DNA of 47,505 nucleotides from Nocardia thailandica NBRC 100428 (lineage in GTDB: Bacteria; Actinomycetota; Actinomycetes; Mycobacteriales; Mycobacteriaceae). The stretch is from contig NZ_BAGK01000060.1 in assembly GCF_000308795.1 (NCBI RefSeq), forward strand, positions 1 through 47,505, read 5' to 3'. Position numbers and translations under genes: made by a program. This document shows, piece by piece, positions 9,943 to 18,570 of the stretch; positions within the stretch are counted from its first letter, which is position 1; every line of letters begins with the position of its first letter. Below the pieces are notes generated by a model, which saw only the letters and a program-made list of their open reading frames with translations, was not told the DNA's origin and made no database searches.

Positions 9943-9985
9943 GCGGGGTGCCCGGCGGGCCGCGACGCGCCGGCGGACCGTCCGG

Positions 9986-10037
9986 CGCACCCGGCGGCGC
10001 CGCGACCGGCCGCGGCGTCGCGGCGCCGCCGGGTGCG
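9986..10037. terminator. Strong bidirectional hairpin terminator
   Basis: A perfect 21-bp GC-rich stem (9986-10006 with 10017-10037) with a 10-nt loop. It lies between the convergent imine-reductase-like and flavodoxin-fold genes. No T tract follows, as is common in actinobacteria. Confidence 0.75.
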
Positions 10038-10054
10038 GAGTCCTCGCGTCGGGC

Positions 10055-10720
10055 TCAGACGCTCACCGGCGCGGCGACCGCCAGGAAGTCGTCCACGAAC
10101 GCGACCGCCCTTGCCTCGAACTCGGCGTAGTGCCGGGCCCGCGCGTCACCGGCGACGGCCTCGCCGAGCTGGAACGAGCCGTCGGCCCCGACCGTCTGGG
10201 GCTGCTCCTCGGCGTCGGGCAGCAGGCCGACCCGCGAATCGGCGAAGCCGCTGTAGTAGGCCAGGCCCGCGCTGAGCTGGCCCTCGAGCGCGGCCTGCAT
10301 GTCCGGGATCAGCGGATCGGCACCGGACGCGCCCGCCAGGGCCAGCCACAGGATGCGCTTGCCCGCCAGCCGTGGCTTGCTGCGGCCGTAGGCGAAGCCG
10401 TAGTTCCACACCCGGTCGATCCAGCCCTTGAGCATCGCGGGCACGCTGTACCAGTAGGTCGGGAAGGCGACCACGACCACGTCGGCGGCCAGCAGCCGGT
10501 CCATGTGGGCCCGCGCCACCTCGGAATAGCGCTTGTCGCGGTTGCCCCAGTCGGGCTGGTCCGCCTCGATCATCCGGGGGTCGAAGTCCTCGGCGTGCAG
10601 GTCGAGCAGGTCGACGGTGTGGCCGGTGGCGGTGAGCCGGTCCACCGCGCGCCGGGCGATGTGCGCGGTGAGCGAATCGCGGCGGTGGTGGGCGACGACG
10701 ACGAGAGCGTGCTTGGTCAC
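10055..10720 (-). CDS. Flavodoxin-fold NAD(P)H oxidoreductase (NQO/MdaB/KefF-like)
   Basis: 221 residues of the flavodoxin-like NAD(P)H quinone oxidoreductase family, which transfers hydride from NAD(P)H through FMN or FAD to quinones. Visible motifs are ALVVVAHHRRDS at the N-terminal phosphate loop, LAADVVVVAFPTYWYSVPAMLKGWIDRVWNYGFAYG (flavin and active-site region) and LALAGAS. The start is the GTG at 10720, preceded by AGGAG with 6-nt spacing; the long upstream extension of the reading frame has no coding character. Divergent from an AraC regulator across 116 nt, a common arrangement in which the regulator controls the oxidoreductase. Confidence 0.88.
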   Translation of the reverse strand: MTKHALVVVAHHRRDSLTAHIARRAVDRLTATGHTVDLLDLHAEDFDPRMIEADQPDWGNRDKRYSEVARAHMDRLLAADVVVVAFPTYWYSVPAMLKGWIDRVWNYGFAYGRSKPRLAGKRILWLALAGASGADPLIPDMQAALEGQLSAGLAYYSGFADSRVGLLPDAEEQPQTVGADGSFQLGEAVAGDARARHYAEFEARAVAFVDDFLAVAAPVSV

Positions 10721-10836
10721 GATGAACTCCTGGTGAGGGATCCGAATTGCGCTGTGCCTCCGAGTCAACCGCGAACGGCGTGGACGATCTATGGGAGAAG
10801 GTCTCGGATGGATAGGAATTCGTCTACGCTCGGGGC

Positions 10837-11787
10837 ATGGATCCATTGAGCTCGCTCCTCGGGGGCATCCGGGCCGAGGGCTCGGTGGTGGCCCACGCGG
10901 TGCTGACCGCGCCGTGGACGATCCGGTTCGCCGACCGGACACCGCTGATCCTGCTGACGGTGCTGCGCGGCGGCGGCGTGCTGCGGCTGCCCGACGGGAC
11001 CGCGCGCAGGCTCGCACGGGGCGACACGGCGGTGGTGCAGGGCGCCGAGCCGTTCCTGCTCGCGCACGACACCGACGCCGCGACGGGCCCGCACGTCGAG
11101 TACGAGCTCTCCTGCTTCGTCCCCGACGGTTTCGGCCCGGCCGCCCCCGAGTGCGCGACGGACGGATCGGGCCCCCGGCCGCCGGACGCGGCGGCGGCCG
11201 AGGAGACCGCGCTCGTCGTGGGCGCCTACTGCGCCGCGGGCCGTCGCCACGAACGGCTGCTGCGCGCGCTCCCCACCGCCCTCGTCGTGCGCGAGGAGGA
11301 CGACGTCTGCGACTGGCTCGAGACCGCGGCCGCCTCGGCCTTCCGGCACCGGGCCGGCGCCCAGGCGATGATGGACCGGCTGCTGGACTGGGCCCTGGTC
11401 TGCACCCTGCGCACCTGGCTCGCCGAACAGGGCGACTGCGCGCCCGCCTGGTACCGGGGCCTGGCGGACCCCGTCGTCGGCCCGGCGCTGACCGCCATCC
11501 ACACCGAGCCCTACCGGCGCTGGACGGTCGCCGCGCTGGCCGCCGAGGCGGCGGTGTCACGCGCGCTGCTGGCGCGCCGCTTCACCGAGGTCATGGGCGA
11601 GCCGCCGCTCGCCTACCTCACCGAATGGCGGATGGCCGAGGCCGAGGAACTCCTCGCCGACCCGACGCGCAGCGTCGCCCAGATCGCCGGAACCGTGGGA
11701 TACGCCGACGCTTTCGGCTTCAGCGCGGCGTTCAAACGGTCCCGCGGAGTGAGCCCGACGGCCTTCCGGCAGCGCGTGTCCGCCTGA
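10837..11787 (+). CDS. AraC-family transcriptional regulator with cupin sensor domain
   Basis: 316 residues. Residues 1-190 are a cupin-type ligand-binding region (APWTIRFADRTPLILLTVLRGGG, LPDGTARRLARGDTAVVQG). Residues about 215-316 hold two AraC helix-turn-helices: WTVAALAAEAAVSRALLARRF, and VAQIAGTVGYADAFGFSAAFKR followed by GVSPTAFR. TACGCT at 10825-10830 is at -12 to -7 of the ATG at 10837, so translation is probably leaderless. The neighbouring divergent oxidoreductase is the likely target; this is inference. Confidence 0.9.
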   Translation: MDPLSSLLGGIRAEGSVVAHAVLTAPWTIRFADRTPLILLTVLRGGGVLRLPDGTARRLARGDTAVVQGAEPFLLAHDTDAATGPHVEYELSCFVPDGFGPAAPECATDGSGPRPPDAAAAEETALVVGAYCAAGRRHERLLRALPTALVVREEDDVCDWLETAAASAFRHRAGAQAMMDRLLDWALVCTLRTWLAEQGDCAPAWYRGLADPVVGPALTAIHTEPYRRWTVAALAAEAAVSRALLARRFTEVMGEPPLAYLTEWRMAEAEELLADPTRSVAQIAGTVGYADAFGFSAAFKRSRGVSPTAFRQRVSA

Positions 11788-11810
11788 CGGACGTCGCCCC
11801 GCCGCCGGCG

Positions 11811-12305
11811 TCAGTCGGCGGCCGCGGCCGGGTCGGGCAGGGCCGTCAGCCGGGCGAGGAAGGGACGCTGGCCGGTGACGAGTTTGTCGACCGCGACGTC
11901 GGGGCCGAACCAGCCGACCCGATCGATCTCGGGGAAGGTCGCGAGGGTGCCGGAGCGCGGCGGCCACTCCATCTCGAAGGTCCCCGGCACCACGAGTGCG
12001 GGGTCCAGGTCGCCCCGGACCGCCCACACCCGCAGGGTTTTCGCGCCGCGGCCGCTGCGGTAGCGAACGTCGCCCAGGTCGGTCCACGGCCCGGGCGGGA
12101 CGGGCAGGCCCAGTTCCTCGGTGAATTCGCGAGCGGCCGCGGCCGCCGGGTCCTCGGCGCCGACCTCGTATTCGCCCTTGGGCACCGACCACGCGCCGGT
12201 GTCCTTGCGCGACCACAGCGGCCCGCCCATGTGGCCGAGCAGGATCTCGATGTCGGTGCCCGCGGTGCGGTAAAGCAGCACGCCCGCGCTGAAACGCTCG
12301 GTCAT
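11811..12305 (-). CDS. NUDIX hydrolase domain protein
   Basis: 164 residues with a single Nudix fold. The Nudix box is recognisable (PKGEYEVGAEDP...AAREFTEELG) with the catalytic REFTEE core intact, but there are six rather than five residues between the first Gly and the first Glu, a small deviation from the consensus. PKGE-type members hydrolyse nucleoside diphosphates linked to varied groups; the substrate is unknown. Start ATG at 12305. It lies divergently from the MarR gene at 12445. Confidence 0.88.
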   Translation of the reverse strand: MTERFSAGVLLYRTAGTDIEILLGHMGGPLWSRKDTGAWSVPKGEYEVGAEDPAAAAAREFTEELGLPVPPGPWTDLGDVRYRSGRGAKTLRVWAVRGDLDPALVVPGTFEMEWPPRSGTLATFPEIDRVGWFGPDVAVDKLVTGQRPFLARLTALPDPAAAAD

Positions 12306-12444
12306 CGTGCCAGTGTGCCCCGAGCCGGGGCCGGTGTCAGCCGAGCGCGCCGACGAAACGGGGGCGGGCGCGCCGGCGCCCTGCGGGGTGAGACCCTCGG
12401 ACATGGACGTGTTCGACGACACAGACCCCTGCGGAGGAATGCTC

Positions 12445-12870
12445 ATGGCGCAGACCCGGATGATCGGATACCAGATCAAACGCCTCGACCAGCTCGTCGA
12501 GGAGACCTTCGATCGCGCCGTCGGCGAGACCGGGCTGACGCGACGGCAGTGGCAGCTGCTCACCGCCCTCGGCGCCGGTCCGCGGACCGAGGCCGAACTC
12601 ACCGACGCGTTGCGGCCCTTCTGGGAGGTGAACGCGGAGCCGGTGCGGGCGGCCATCGAGGACGTGATCGCCCGCGGCTGGGCCGTGGAGCAGGGGGACC
12701 GGACGGCGCTGACCGAGGCGGGGTCCGCCGCGCACGCGGGCGCCGCCGACGCGGTGCACGCCGTGCGCACGCGGATGACCGAGGGGGTGAGCGCCGACGA
12801 GTTCGTCGCCTTCACCGGCGTGCTGGCCCGGCTGATCGCCAATCTCGAGGCGGGCGCGAATCATTCGTGA
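12445..12870 (+). CDS. MarR-like winged-helix regulator
   Basis: 141 residues. IGYQIKRLDQLVEETFDRAV forms the dimerisation helix, LTRRQWQLLTALGAG starts the winged helix, and RGWAVEQGDRTALTEAG gives the wing. This is the short MarR subtype frequent in Nocardia and Streptomyces. GCGGAGG at 12431-12437 is 7 nt before the ATG at 12445; the ATG at 12439 would be too close. Its last 10 bases overlap the end of the convergent sigma-factor gene. Function unknown. Confidence 0.75.
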   Translation: MAQTRMIGYQIKRLDQLVEETFDRAVGETGLTRRQWQLLTALGAGPRTEAELTDALRPFWEVNAEPVRAAIEDVIARGWAVEQGDRTALTEAGSAAHAGAADAVHAVRTRMTEGVSADEFVAFTGVLARLIANLEAGANHS

Positions 12871-14111
12871 GCCCCGGCGGCCCCGGCCCTGACCCGGGCC
12901 GCCCGCAACAGGAGATAGTCGCGTTCGGCCGTGCTGTGCGTCCCGGCCGCCGCGGCGTGATACTCGGCCACCGCGCGGTCGGCTCGCCCGGCCATCTCGA
13001 ACAGGTGCCCGCGCACGGCGGCCGGCCGGTGGGTGGCGCCGAGCTCGGCGGCCACCGTGTCGACCACCGCCAGACCCGCGTCCGGGCCGTGCACCATCGC
13101 GGTCGCGACGGCGCGGTTGAGCGTGACGAACGGGTTCGGTCCCTGCCGCTCGATCAGGTCGTAGAGGCGCAGGATGCTGGGCCAGTCGGTGTCGGCGGTA
13201 CCGGTCGCCTGCGCGTGCAGCCCGGCGATGGCCGCCTGCAGCTGGTAGAGGCCCGACAGGCCGGTCGCCAGCGTGGCCGTGACCAGGCGCAGGCCCTCGG
13301 TGATCAGCGCGGCGTCCCAGCGGCGGCGGTCCTGGTCCGGCAGCGGGACGAGTTCCCCGTGCGGGCCGGTCCGCGCCGGGCGACGCGCCTCGGTGAGCAG
13401 CATCAGCGCCAGCAGCGCGGTCACCTCGTCGTCCTCGGGCAGCATCGCGTGCAGGCTGCGGGTGAGCCGGATGGCCTCCCCGGCCAGGTCCGGCCGGGTC
13501 AGGCCGTCGCCTCCCGTTGCGGTGTGCCCCTCGGTGAAGATGACGTAGAGCACCCGCAGCACCGCCTCGAGCCGCTCCGGCTCGGCGCCGGCCGCGACGA
13601 ACGGGCGCGCGGTGCCCGCGAGCTTCTTCTTCGCCCGCGAGATGCGTTGCGCCATGGTGGCTTCCGGCACCCCGAACGCGGCGGCGATCTCGGCCGTGGT
13701 CAGGCCACCCACCGCGCGCAGGGTCAGCGCCACCGCCCCGGCTCTCGGCAGCTCCGGATGGCAGCACAGGAGATACAGCTCGAGGCTGTCGTCGCGGGTG
13801 ATCGCCTCGGTGGGGACCTCGCGCACGAAGACCTCGGTCTCGCGCCGCCGCCGGGCCACCTCGGCGCGCACCGCGTCGGCCATCCGCCGCTGCGCCACCT
13901 GGATCAGCCAGCCGCGCGGGTTGGCGGGCAGCCCGTCGCCGGGCCACTGGGTGGCGGCGGCCAGCAGCGCGTCCTGGACGGCGTCCTCGGCGGTGTCGAA
14001 GTCGCCGAAGCGGCGGACCAGGACCGCCAGCACCTGCGGGCCCAGCTCCCGCAGCAGGGGTTCCACGGACCCGGCGCCCGCCGTGCGGGCGCCGGGGGAG
14101 GCGAGCGGCAC
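12861..14111 (-). CDS. ECF42-type RNA polymerase sigma factor (DUF6596-containing)
   Basis: A 416-residue sigma factor. Sigma region 2 is at about residues 20-90 (VRRFGDFDTAEDAVQDALLAA, NPRGWLIQVAQRRMADAVR) and region 4 at about 130-185 (LTTAEIAAAFGVPEATMAQRISRAKKKL). A long C-terminal helical extension of about 220 residues follows (LYVIFTEGH, LLLTEARRPAR, LYQLQAAIAGLHA). This combination marks the ECF42 group, whose genes sit next to DGPF/YCII proteins, as here. There is no classical anti-sigma gene nearby; the extension is thought to control activity. The GTG start at 14111 shares its G with the TAG stop of the upstream DGPF gene (TAGTG), so translation is coupled. The 3' end overlaps a convergent MarR gene by 10 bp. 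Confidence 0.92.
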   Translation of the reverse strand: MPLASPGARTAGAGSVEPLLRELGPQVLAVLVRRFGDFDTAEDAVQDALLAAATQWPGDGLPANPRGWLIQVAQRRMADAVRAEVARRRRETEVFVREVPTEAITRDDSLELYLLCCHPELPRAGAVALTLRAVGGLTTAEIAAAFGVPEATMAQRISRAKKKLAGTARPFVAAGAEPERLEAVLRVLYVIFTEGHTATGGDGLTRPDLAGEAIRLTRSLHAMLPEDDEVTALLALMLLTEARRPARTGPHGELVPLPDQDRRRWDAALITEGLRLVTATLATGLSGLYQLQAAIAGLHAQATGTADTDWPSILRLYDLIERQGPNPFVTLNRAVATAMVHGPDAGLAVVDTVAAELGATHRPAAVRGHLFEMAGRADRAVAEYHAAAAGTHSTAERDYLLLRAARVRAGAAGAHE

Positions 14112-14512
14112 TAGCCCGCGACCGGGGCGCTCATGATCTGGCGCACCTCGATGTACTCGCCGATCGGCTCCCCGCCCGGGCCGGGCGCGGCCGAAGCCTG
14201 GGCGGCGACCTCGTAGGCCCGCTCGGCGGAGTCGACGTCGATGATCCAGTAGCCCGCCAGGAACTCCTTGGTCTCGGGGAACGGCCCGTCGGTGACCACC
14301 GGCGCCGACCGGCCGTCGGAACTGACGATGCGCGCCTGCCCCGGATCGGCAAGGCCCTGCGCCTCGACGAGTTCGCCCGCCGCGGCGAGCTGTTCGCCGA
14401 GGGCGCGCTGGAAGTCGATGTGCGCGGCGATGTCCTCCGGCGCCCACTCGGTGATCGGGACGTCGCAGTTGGCGGCGGGGGCGTAGGTCTTGATCAGCAT
14501 GAACTTGGTCAT
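14111..14512 (-). CDS. DGPF-domain (YCII-related) protein coupled to ECF42 sigma factor
   Basis: A 133-residue YCII-like protein with the name-giving DGPF in VVTDGPFPETKEFLAGYWIIDVDS and an N-terminal KFMLIKTYAPAAN strand. YCII proteins have a ferredoxin-like fold; the DGPF subgroup is the conserved partner of ECF42 sigma factors but has no proven enzyme activity. GAGGAG lies 6 nt upstream of the ATG at 14512. Its stop codon overlaps the GTG start of the sigma gene, so the two products are likely made in a fixed ratio. Confidence 0.9.
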   Translation of the reverse strand: MTKFMLIKTYAPAANCDVPITEWAPEDIAAHIDFQRALGEQLAAAGELVEAQGLADPGQARIVSSDGRSAPVVTDGPFPETKEFLAGYWIIDVDSAERAYEVAAQASAAPGPGGEPIGEYIEVRQIMSAPVAG

Positions 14513-14607
14513 GATCGGCTCCTCGATTCGATGTGCGTCCGGATGACGCCGTCACCGTGTGGTCGGAGCGGGCAGCCCGCCCTCGACACGGTGGACGGTG
14601 ATCTGGG

Positions 14608-15828
14608 TCACAGCGGTGTCCCGGTGTCGGCGAGGCGGACGGGGTCGACCGGCTCGCCGGACAGGATCAGTTCCTTGACGCGGTCGGTGACGTTCCAGAC
14701 GTTGACGTTCATCCCCGCCTGCACCCGGCGCTTCTCGTCGAGCCAGAACGCCACGAACTCGCGGCCCGGCAGATCGCCGCGCACCACCAGCTCGGTCCGG
14801 TCGCCGCGACCGACGTAGCCGGTGTACTCCATGCCGAGGTCGTACTGGTCGGAGAAGAAGTAGGGCAGCCGGTCGTAGACGGCGGGCCGGTCCAGCATGG
14901 TCGCCGCCGCCACCGCGGGCTGGTTGAGCGCGGTCGCCCAGTGCTCGACCCGGATCCGCCTGCCCAGCACCGGATGCAGCTGCTCGGCGATGTCGCCGAC
15001 GGCGACCACGTCGGGGTCGCTGGTGCGCAGCGACTCGTCCACCAGCACACCGGAATCCACCGCCAGCCCGGCCGCGAGCGCGGACTCGATGTTGGGCGCC
15101 GCGCCGACCGCGACCAGGATCGCCTGGGCGGGCACGACGCGGCCGTCGGTCAGCCGCACGCCCGTGGCGATCTCCTCGTGCGTGAGGATCGCCTCGACCT
15201 GCGCCTTCAGCTGCAGGTCGACGCCGTGCTCGCGGTGCAGCTCGGCGAACATCGCGCCCATCCGGTCGCCGAGCACGCCGACCAGCGGCCACTCCGCGGT
15301 CTCGAGCACGGTCACCTCGACGCCGCGCTGCCTGGCCTGGGCGGCCACCTCCAGGCCGATCCAGCCCGCGCCGATGATCACCAGGTTCTGCACGGCCGCC
15401 AGCACCTGCAGCAGGATGTCCGAATCGCCGATGGTGCGCAGGGTGTAGACGTTGGGCGCGTCCGCGCCGGGCAGCGGCAGTCTCCGCGCCCGCGAGCCCG
15501 TCGCCAGGGCGAGCTTGTCGTAGGTCAGCGTCGAATCATCGGGCAGGGTCACCGTTTTCGCGACAGGGTCGAAGGCCTGGGCGGTGGTGCCCAGCCGCAG
15601 GTCGACGTGGTGGTCGCGGTACCAGGCGCTGTTGTCGACGGTGAAGTCCGGCAGCTGCTGGGTGCCTGCGAGGTGCTGTTTGGACAGCGGGGGGCGCTCG
15701 TAGGGCAGTTCGTCCTCGGCGGCGAGCAGGGTCAGCCGTCCGTCGAAATCCTGGGCGCGCAGCGACTGGGCGAGTTTGGCGCCGGCCAGGCCGCCGCCGA
15801 TGATCACGAAATGCCGGTTCGAGCTCAT
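14608..15828 (-). CDS. FAD-dependent NAD(P)H:ferredoxin reductase-like oxidoreductase
   Basis: A 406-residue two-dinucleotide-binding flavoprotein. The FAD site is [19 protein letters not shown] near the N-terminus, the NAD(P)H site is [22 protein letters not shown] in the middle, and a second FAD contact is [20 protein letters not shown] and the C-terminal reductase domain ([20 protein letters not shown] type) match putidaredoxin/rubredoxin reductase relatives that feed electrons to ferredoxins for cytochromes P450 or Rieske oxygenases. No ferredoxin or P450 gene is adjacent. GGAG 6 nt before the ATG at 15828 supports this start over two upstream Met codons. Confidence 0.92.
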   Translation of the reverse strand: MSSNRHFVIIGGGLAGAKLAQSLRAQDFDGRLTLLAAEDELPYERPPLSKQHLAGTQQLPDFTVDNSAWYRDHHVDLRLGTTAQAFDPVAKTVTLPDDSTLTYDKLALATGSRARRLPLPGADAPNVYTLRTIGDSDILLQVLAAVQNLVIIGAGWIGLEVAAQARQRGVEVTVLETAEWPLVGVLGDRMGAMFAELHREHGVDLQLKAQVEAILTHEEIATGVRLTDGRVVPAQAILVAVGAAPNIESALAAGLAVDSGVLVDESLRTSDPDVVAVGDIAEQLHPVLGRRIRVEHWATALNQPAVAAATMLDRPAVYDRLPYFFSDQYDLGMEYTGYVGRGDRTELVVRGDLPGREFVAFWLDEKRRVQAGMNVNVWNVTDRVKELILSGEPVDPVRLADTGTPL

Positions 15829-15992
15829 GCGGGTCTCCATTCGTCGTTCGACGCGACTGCACGGCGTTCGCAAACTCTGCTGGGGCCGAGCCTAGTGCGC
15901 CCGGCCGGACGGGGGAACGAATCACCCGCGCGCGTGGTTACACCTGCCAGCGGGCGTGCGCCCGTCCGGAGAGATGTGTGAGAGGAACGCTT

Positions 15993-16637
15993 GTGAGCGA
16001 GCAGCCGTCCAAGGACCTCGTCGAGTTCTGGTTCGACCCGCTGTGCCCGTGGTGCTGGATCACCTCGCGCTGGATCCTGGAGGTGGAGCAGGTCCGCGAT
16101 ATCGAGGTCCGTTTCCACGTGATGAGCCTGGCCGTGCTCAACGAGGGCCGGGAGGGCCTGCCGGAGCGCTACGTCGACCTGATGGCGGCGGGCTGGGGCC
16201 CGGTGCGGGTCGCGATCGCCGCGGCGCAGAAGTACGGCGACGAGATCCTGCCCGCCCTCTACACCGCGATGGGCACCCGGATCCACGACCGGGCCGCCGA
16301 GTACGAACGCGATTCGGTGAGTGAGAAGCTCTCGGCCGTGGTCGCCGACGCGCTGGCCGAACTCGACCTGCCCGCGGAGCTGGCCGCCGCCGCCGACAGC
16401 ACCGACTACGACGAGGCCCTGCGCGCGAGCCACCACGCGGGCATGGACAAGGTCGGCCCGGATGTGGGTACCCCGACCATCCACATCAACGGCACCGCCT
16501 TCTTCGGCCCCGTGCTCTCGCGCATCCCGCGCGGCGAGGTGGCGGGCAAGGTCTTCGACGGGGCCGTCGCCCTGGCCTCCTACCCGCACTTCTTCGAGCT
16601 CAAGCGCACGCGCACCGAGGATCCGGTCTTCGACTGA
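15993..16637 (+). CDS. Mycothiol-dependent DsbA-like oxidoreductase (Rv2466c homologue)
   Basis: 214 residues with a thioredoxin-fold active site CPWC (Cys18-Cys21) in [17 protein letters not shown]. The sequence matches M. tuberculosis Rv2466c along its length ([48 protein letters not shown] at the C-terminus). That protein is a cytoplasmic mycothiol-linked reductase induced by oxidative stress, which implies this organism makes mycothiol. The GTG at 15993 has AGAGGA 6 nt upstream; a GTG at 15978 with GGAGAG is a less family-like alternative. A perfect 36-nt palindrome terminates it. Confidence 0.93.
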   Translation: MSEQPSKDLVEFWFDPLCPWCWITSRWILEVEQVRDIEVRFHVMSLAVLNEGREGLPERYVDLMAAGWGPVRVAIAAAQKYGDEILPALYTAMGTRIHDRAAEYERDSVSEKLSAVVADALAELDLPAELAAAADSTDYDEALRASHHAGMDKVGPDVGTPTIHINGTAFFGPVLSRIPRGEVAGKVFDGAVALASYPHFFELKRTRTEDPVFD

Positions 16638-16662
16638 TCCCGCTGTTCTCCGCGCGGAGACG

Positions 16663-16698
16663 CGAACGGCCCCCGGAACCGGTTCCGGGGGCCGTTCG
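16663..16698. terminator. Perfect 36-nt palindromic terminator
   Basis: CGAACGGCCCCCGGAACC (16663-16680) is followed immediately by its exact complement (16681-16698). The palindrome has no spacer, so the apical pairs would open into a small loop. It lies between the Rv2466c homologue and the convergent tRNA genes. Confidence 0.75.
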
Positions 16699-16713
16699 CT
16701 GTCCGAGTCGATC

Positions 16714-16791
<78 letters not shown>

Positions 16792-16834
16792 TGACCTCGG
16801 GGCGGCGTCCGCCGGCGAGGAGATTCGGTCGTTG

Positions 16835-16905
<71 letters not shown>

Positions 16906-17496
16906 AGGCATACGACACCGATGGGATCGCCACGATGTCGTGTGCGCCACGACTGTACCGAATGCCGCCGGGTTCACGCCAATCCGCCTCCCCACCGTGT
17001 CCGACCGGGGAATCTCCGGGCGCGGTCGGCCCGCTCCGTGCCCGAATAGGGCCCTATGGCCCTATCGTCCCGGCAGCCCCTCCACCACCATGGATGAGCG
17101 CAGTGACGAGTATCGTCAGCGCCGGGGGATTAAACAGGAGAATTTTCCTCAAAAACCTGGCGGTTCGTGCTCGGTTCGGCCACCATTGAGCCCGTGACAC
17201 AGCTCTCCATTCGGAAGGGCCACGTGGGACCCACACCACACGTCACGACTTCGCCTGTTCGTTCGAAGGAACCTGATGCGGATGTCTCGGCCACCACCCC
17301 CGACGAGGCGCTACGCTGCGCATTCGGCGCTCCACGGAGAATTTCGAAAAGGTGTGTAACGCCGGAGCGTCCGCAGCGATGTCATAGCCGATCGCCATTC
17401 GCCAGGGGCTGTAACGGGTTCCAATTCACCCGCTGACGACCTCGAGTGGCTTGCTAGGATCCTTTTTGCCGGACGGGGGTATCTGGAAAGGGGGCG
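16906..17496. other. Gene-poor intergenic stretch with dyads and a promoter
   Basis: No convincing gene is seen; the longest ORF (17167-17436) lacks coding character. The stretch is less GC-rich than its surroundings around 17120-17160. It holds a perfect ATAGGGCCCTAT (17046-17057) followed directly by a further GGCCCTAT, a near-perfect dyad AGGAGAATTTTCCT (17136-17149), two TGTAACG copies 55 nt apart (17355 and 17410), and a probable promoter CTGACG (17433) to TAGGAT (17455-17460) for the downstream genes. Confidence 0.5.
17433..17460 (+). promoter_or_regulatory. Probable promoter of the small ORF-GGDEF unit
   Basis: CTGACG at 17433-17438 and TAGGAT at 17455-17460 are separated by 16 nt, giving a sigma-A-like promoter starting near 17467. 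The small ORF begins about 35 nt downstream. Confidence 0.45.
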
Positions 17497-17502
17497 GTGA
17501 GC

Positions 17503-17613
17503 GTGTACCGAACTCGGTGGACCCAACCGCGTAGCAGTGCGAACGATCGGGGTGACGCCGGCACCTGCGCGTCTGCAGGCTGCCCGACGACTGCTGTCAC
17601 CCAGCGCCGGTGA
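17503..17613 (+). CDS. Short ORF translationally coupled to the GGDEF gene
   Basis: A 36-codon ORF starting at the GTG at 17503, about 8 nt after the strong purine tract AAAGGGGG (a GTG at 17497 would give 38 codons). It begins V-Y-R-T-R-W and ends T-Q-R-R. Its TGA stop (17611-17613) overlaps the ATG of the GGDEF gene (17613-17615) as TGATG, the classical reinitiation arrangement, while the GGDEF gene has no ribosome site of its own. I recognise no family. It could be a leader peptide that sets translation of the cyclase gene or a real small protein. The evidence is positional only. Confidence 0.5.
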   Translation: MYRTRWTQPRSSANDRGDAGTCASAGCPTTAVTQRR

Positions 17614-18569
17614 TGACGATGTCCGACAACCACATCGCACCGGTGGCCCAGATGGCCCGCGCCTGGGCGCGTGCGGTCTGTGCCGAACCGGGCTCCTCCG
17701 CGGCGCCCCACAAACTCGAGCCCGTGCTCATCGACATCGTCGAGCGGCTGCTGCTGCTGGCGAAGACCGAACCGTTCCCGGTCCCGCAGGCGCGCATGCT
17801 CGGCGCCCGCCTGGCCGAGGAGCCGTTCGAACGCACCCGCATGCTGGCACACGCGACCCGCTGGCTGCTCGGATTCCCTTCGGGGGTACCGGGTTCCCTG
17901 GTCGCCACCCGCTGGCCGCTGGTCGCCAGCCAGGCCATCGACAGCTATGCCCAGGCCCTGCAGGAGCGGGCGCTCGCCCAGCAGGAACAGAACATCTCGG
18001 CCAAGGTCTCGCTGCGCGTGCAGGAGATCGCCGCCCTGCAGCACCGGCTGCGGCACGAGGCCACCCACGACGCGCTCACCGACCTGGCCAACCGCACCCT
18101 GCTGCAGGAGCGGGTCCGCGCCATGGCCGCCGACCCGACCCGCGGCGTCGGGGTGCTGGTGGTCGACCTCGACCGGTTCAAGCAGATCAACGACGGCTAC
18201 GGCCACGCCATCGGCGACGAGGTGCTGGTCGAGCTGGCCAACCGCCTGCGCGAGGTCTGCCCGCCGGAGACCGTGATCTGCCGCTACGGCGGCGACGAAT
18301 TCGTGGTCGCGGCCAACCCGCGCCGCGACACCCTCGGCGAACTGGCCCACCGGGTGGTCGCCGCGCTGCGCGACCCGGTGTGGTCGAGCGCCGGACCGGT
18401 GCCGGTCTCGGCGAGCGTCGGCACCGCGTTCTGCCCGCCCGGCGTGCCCTGCGACTTCACCGACCTGCTTCGCCGCGCCGACCGGGCGATGTACTCGGCC
18501 AAGTCGGCGGGCGGGCGGCGTTTCGCCCTGGCCGACGGGGAAGCGGGACTGGGGGCGGCGGCGGGGTGA
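17613..18569 (+). CDS. GGDEF-domain protein (putative diguanylate cyclase)
   Basis: 318 residues. Residues 1-125 are a helical region of unknown type with no predicted membrane span. A short coiled-coil-like helix (QEQNISAKVSLRVQEIAALQHRLRHEATHD) leads into a GGDEF domain with DALTDLANRTLL, VVDLDRFKQINDGYGHAIGDEVL and the intact active site RYGGDEF (Gly226-Phe230). It should therefore condense two GTP into c-di-GMP. The residues before GGDEF do not form the RxxD inhibitory site, so product feedback at the I-site is probably absent. Translation most likely depends on the overlapping small ORF upstream. No EAL or HD-GYP domain is nearby. Confidence 0.9.
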   Translation: MTMSDNHIAPVAQMARAWARAVCAEPGSSAAPHKLEPVLIDIVERLLLLAKTEPFPVPQARMLGARLAEEPFERTRMLAHATRWLLGFPSGVPGSLVATRWPLVASQAIDSYAQALQERALAQQEQNISAKVSLRVQEIAALQHRLRHEATHDALTDLANRTLLQERVRAMAADPTRGVGVLVVDLDRFKQINDGYGHAIGDEVLVELANRLREVCPPETVICRYGGDEFVVAANPRRDTLGELAHRVVAALRDPVWSSAGPVPVSASVGTAFCPPGVPCDFTDLLRRADRAMYSAKSAGGRRFALADGEAGLGAAAG

Positions 18570-18570
18570 G

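Noticed and set aside
17167..17436. An 89-codon ORF upstream of the GGDEF unit
   Set aside because: No ribosome site, mixed composition and no recognisable family; more likely non-coding.
16906..17496. Possible c-di-GMP riboswitch upstream of the GGDEF gene
   Set aside because: I looked for GEMM-like conserved bases and found none; the leader instead contains a small ORF.
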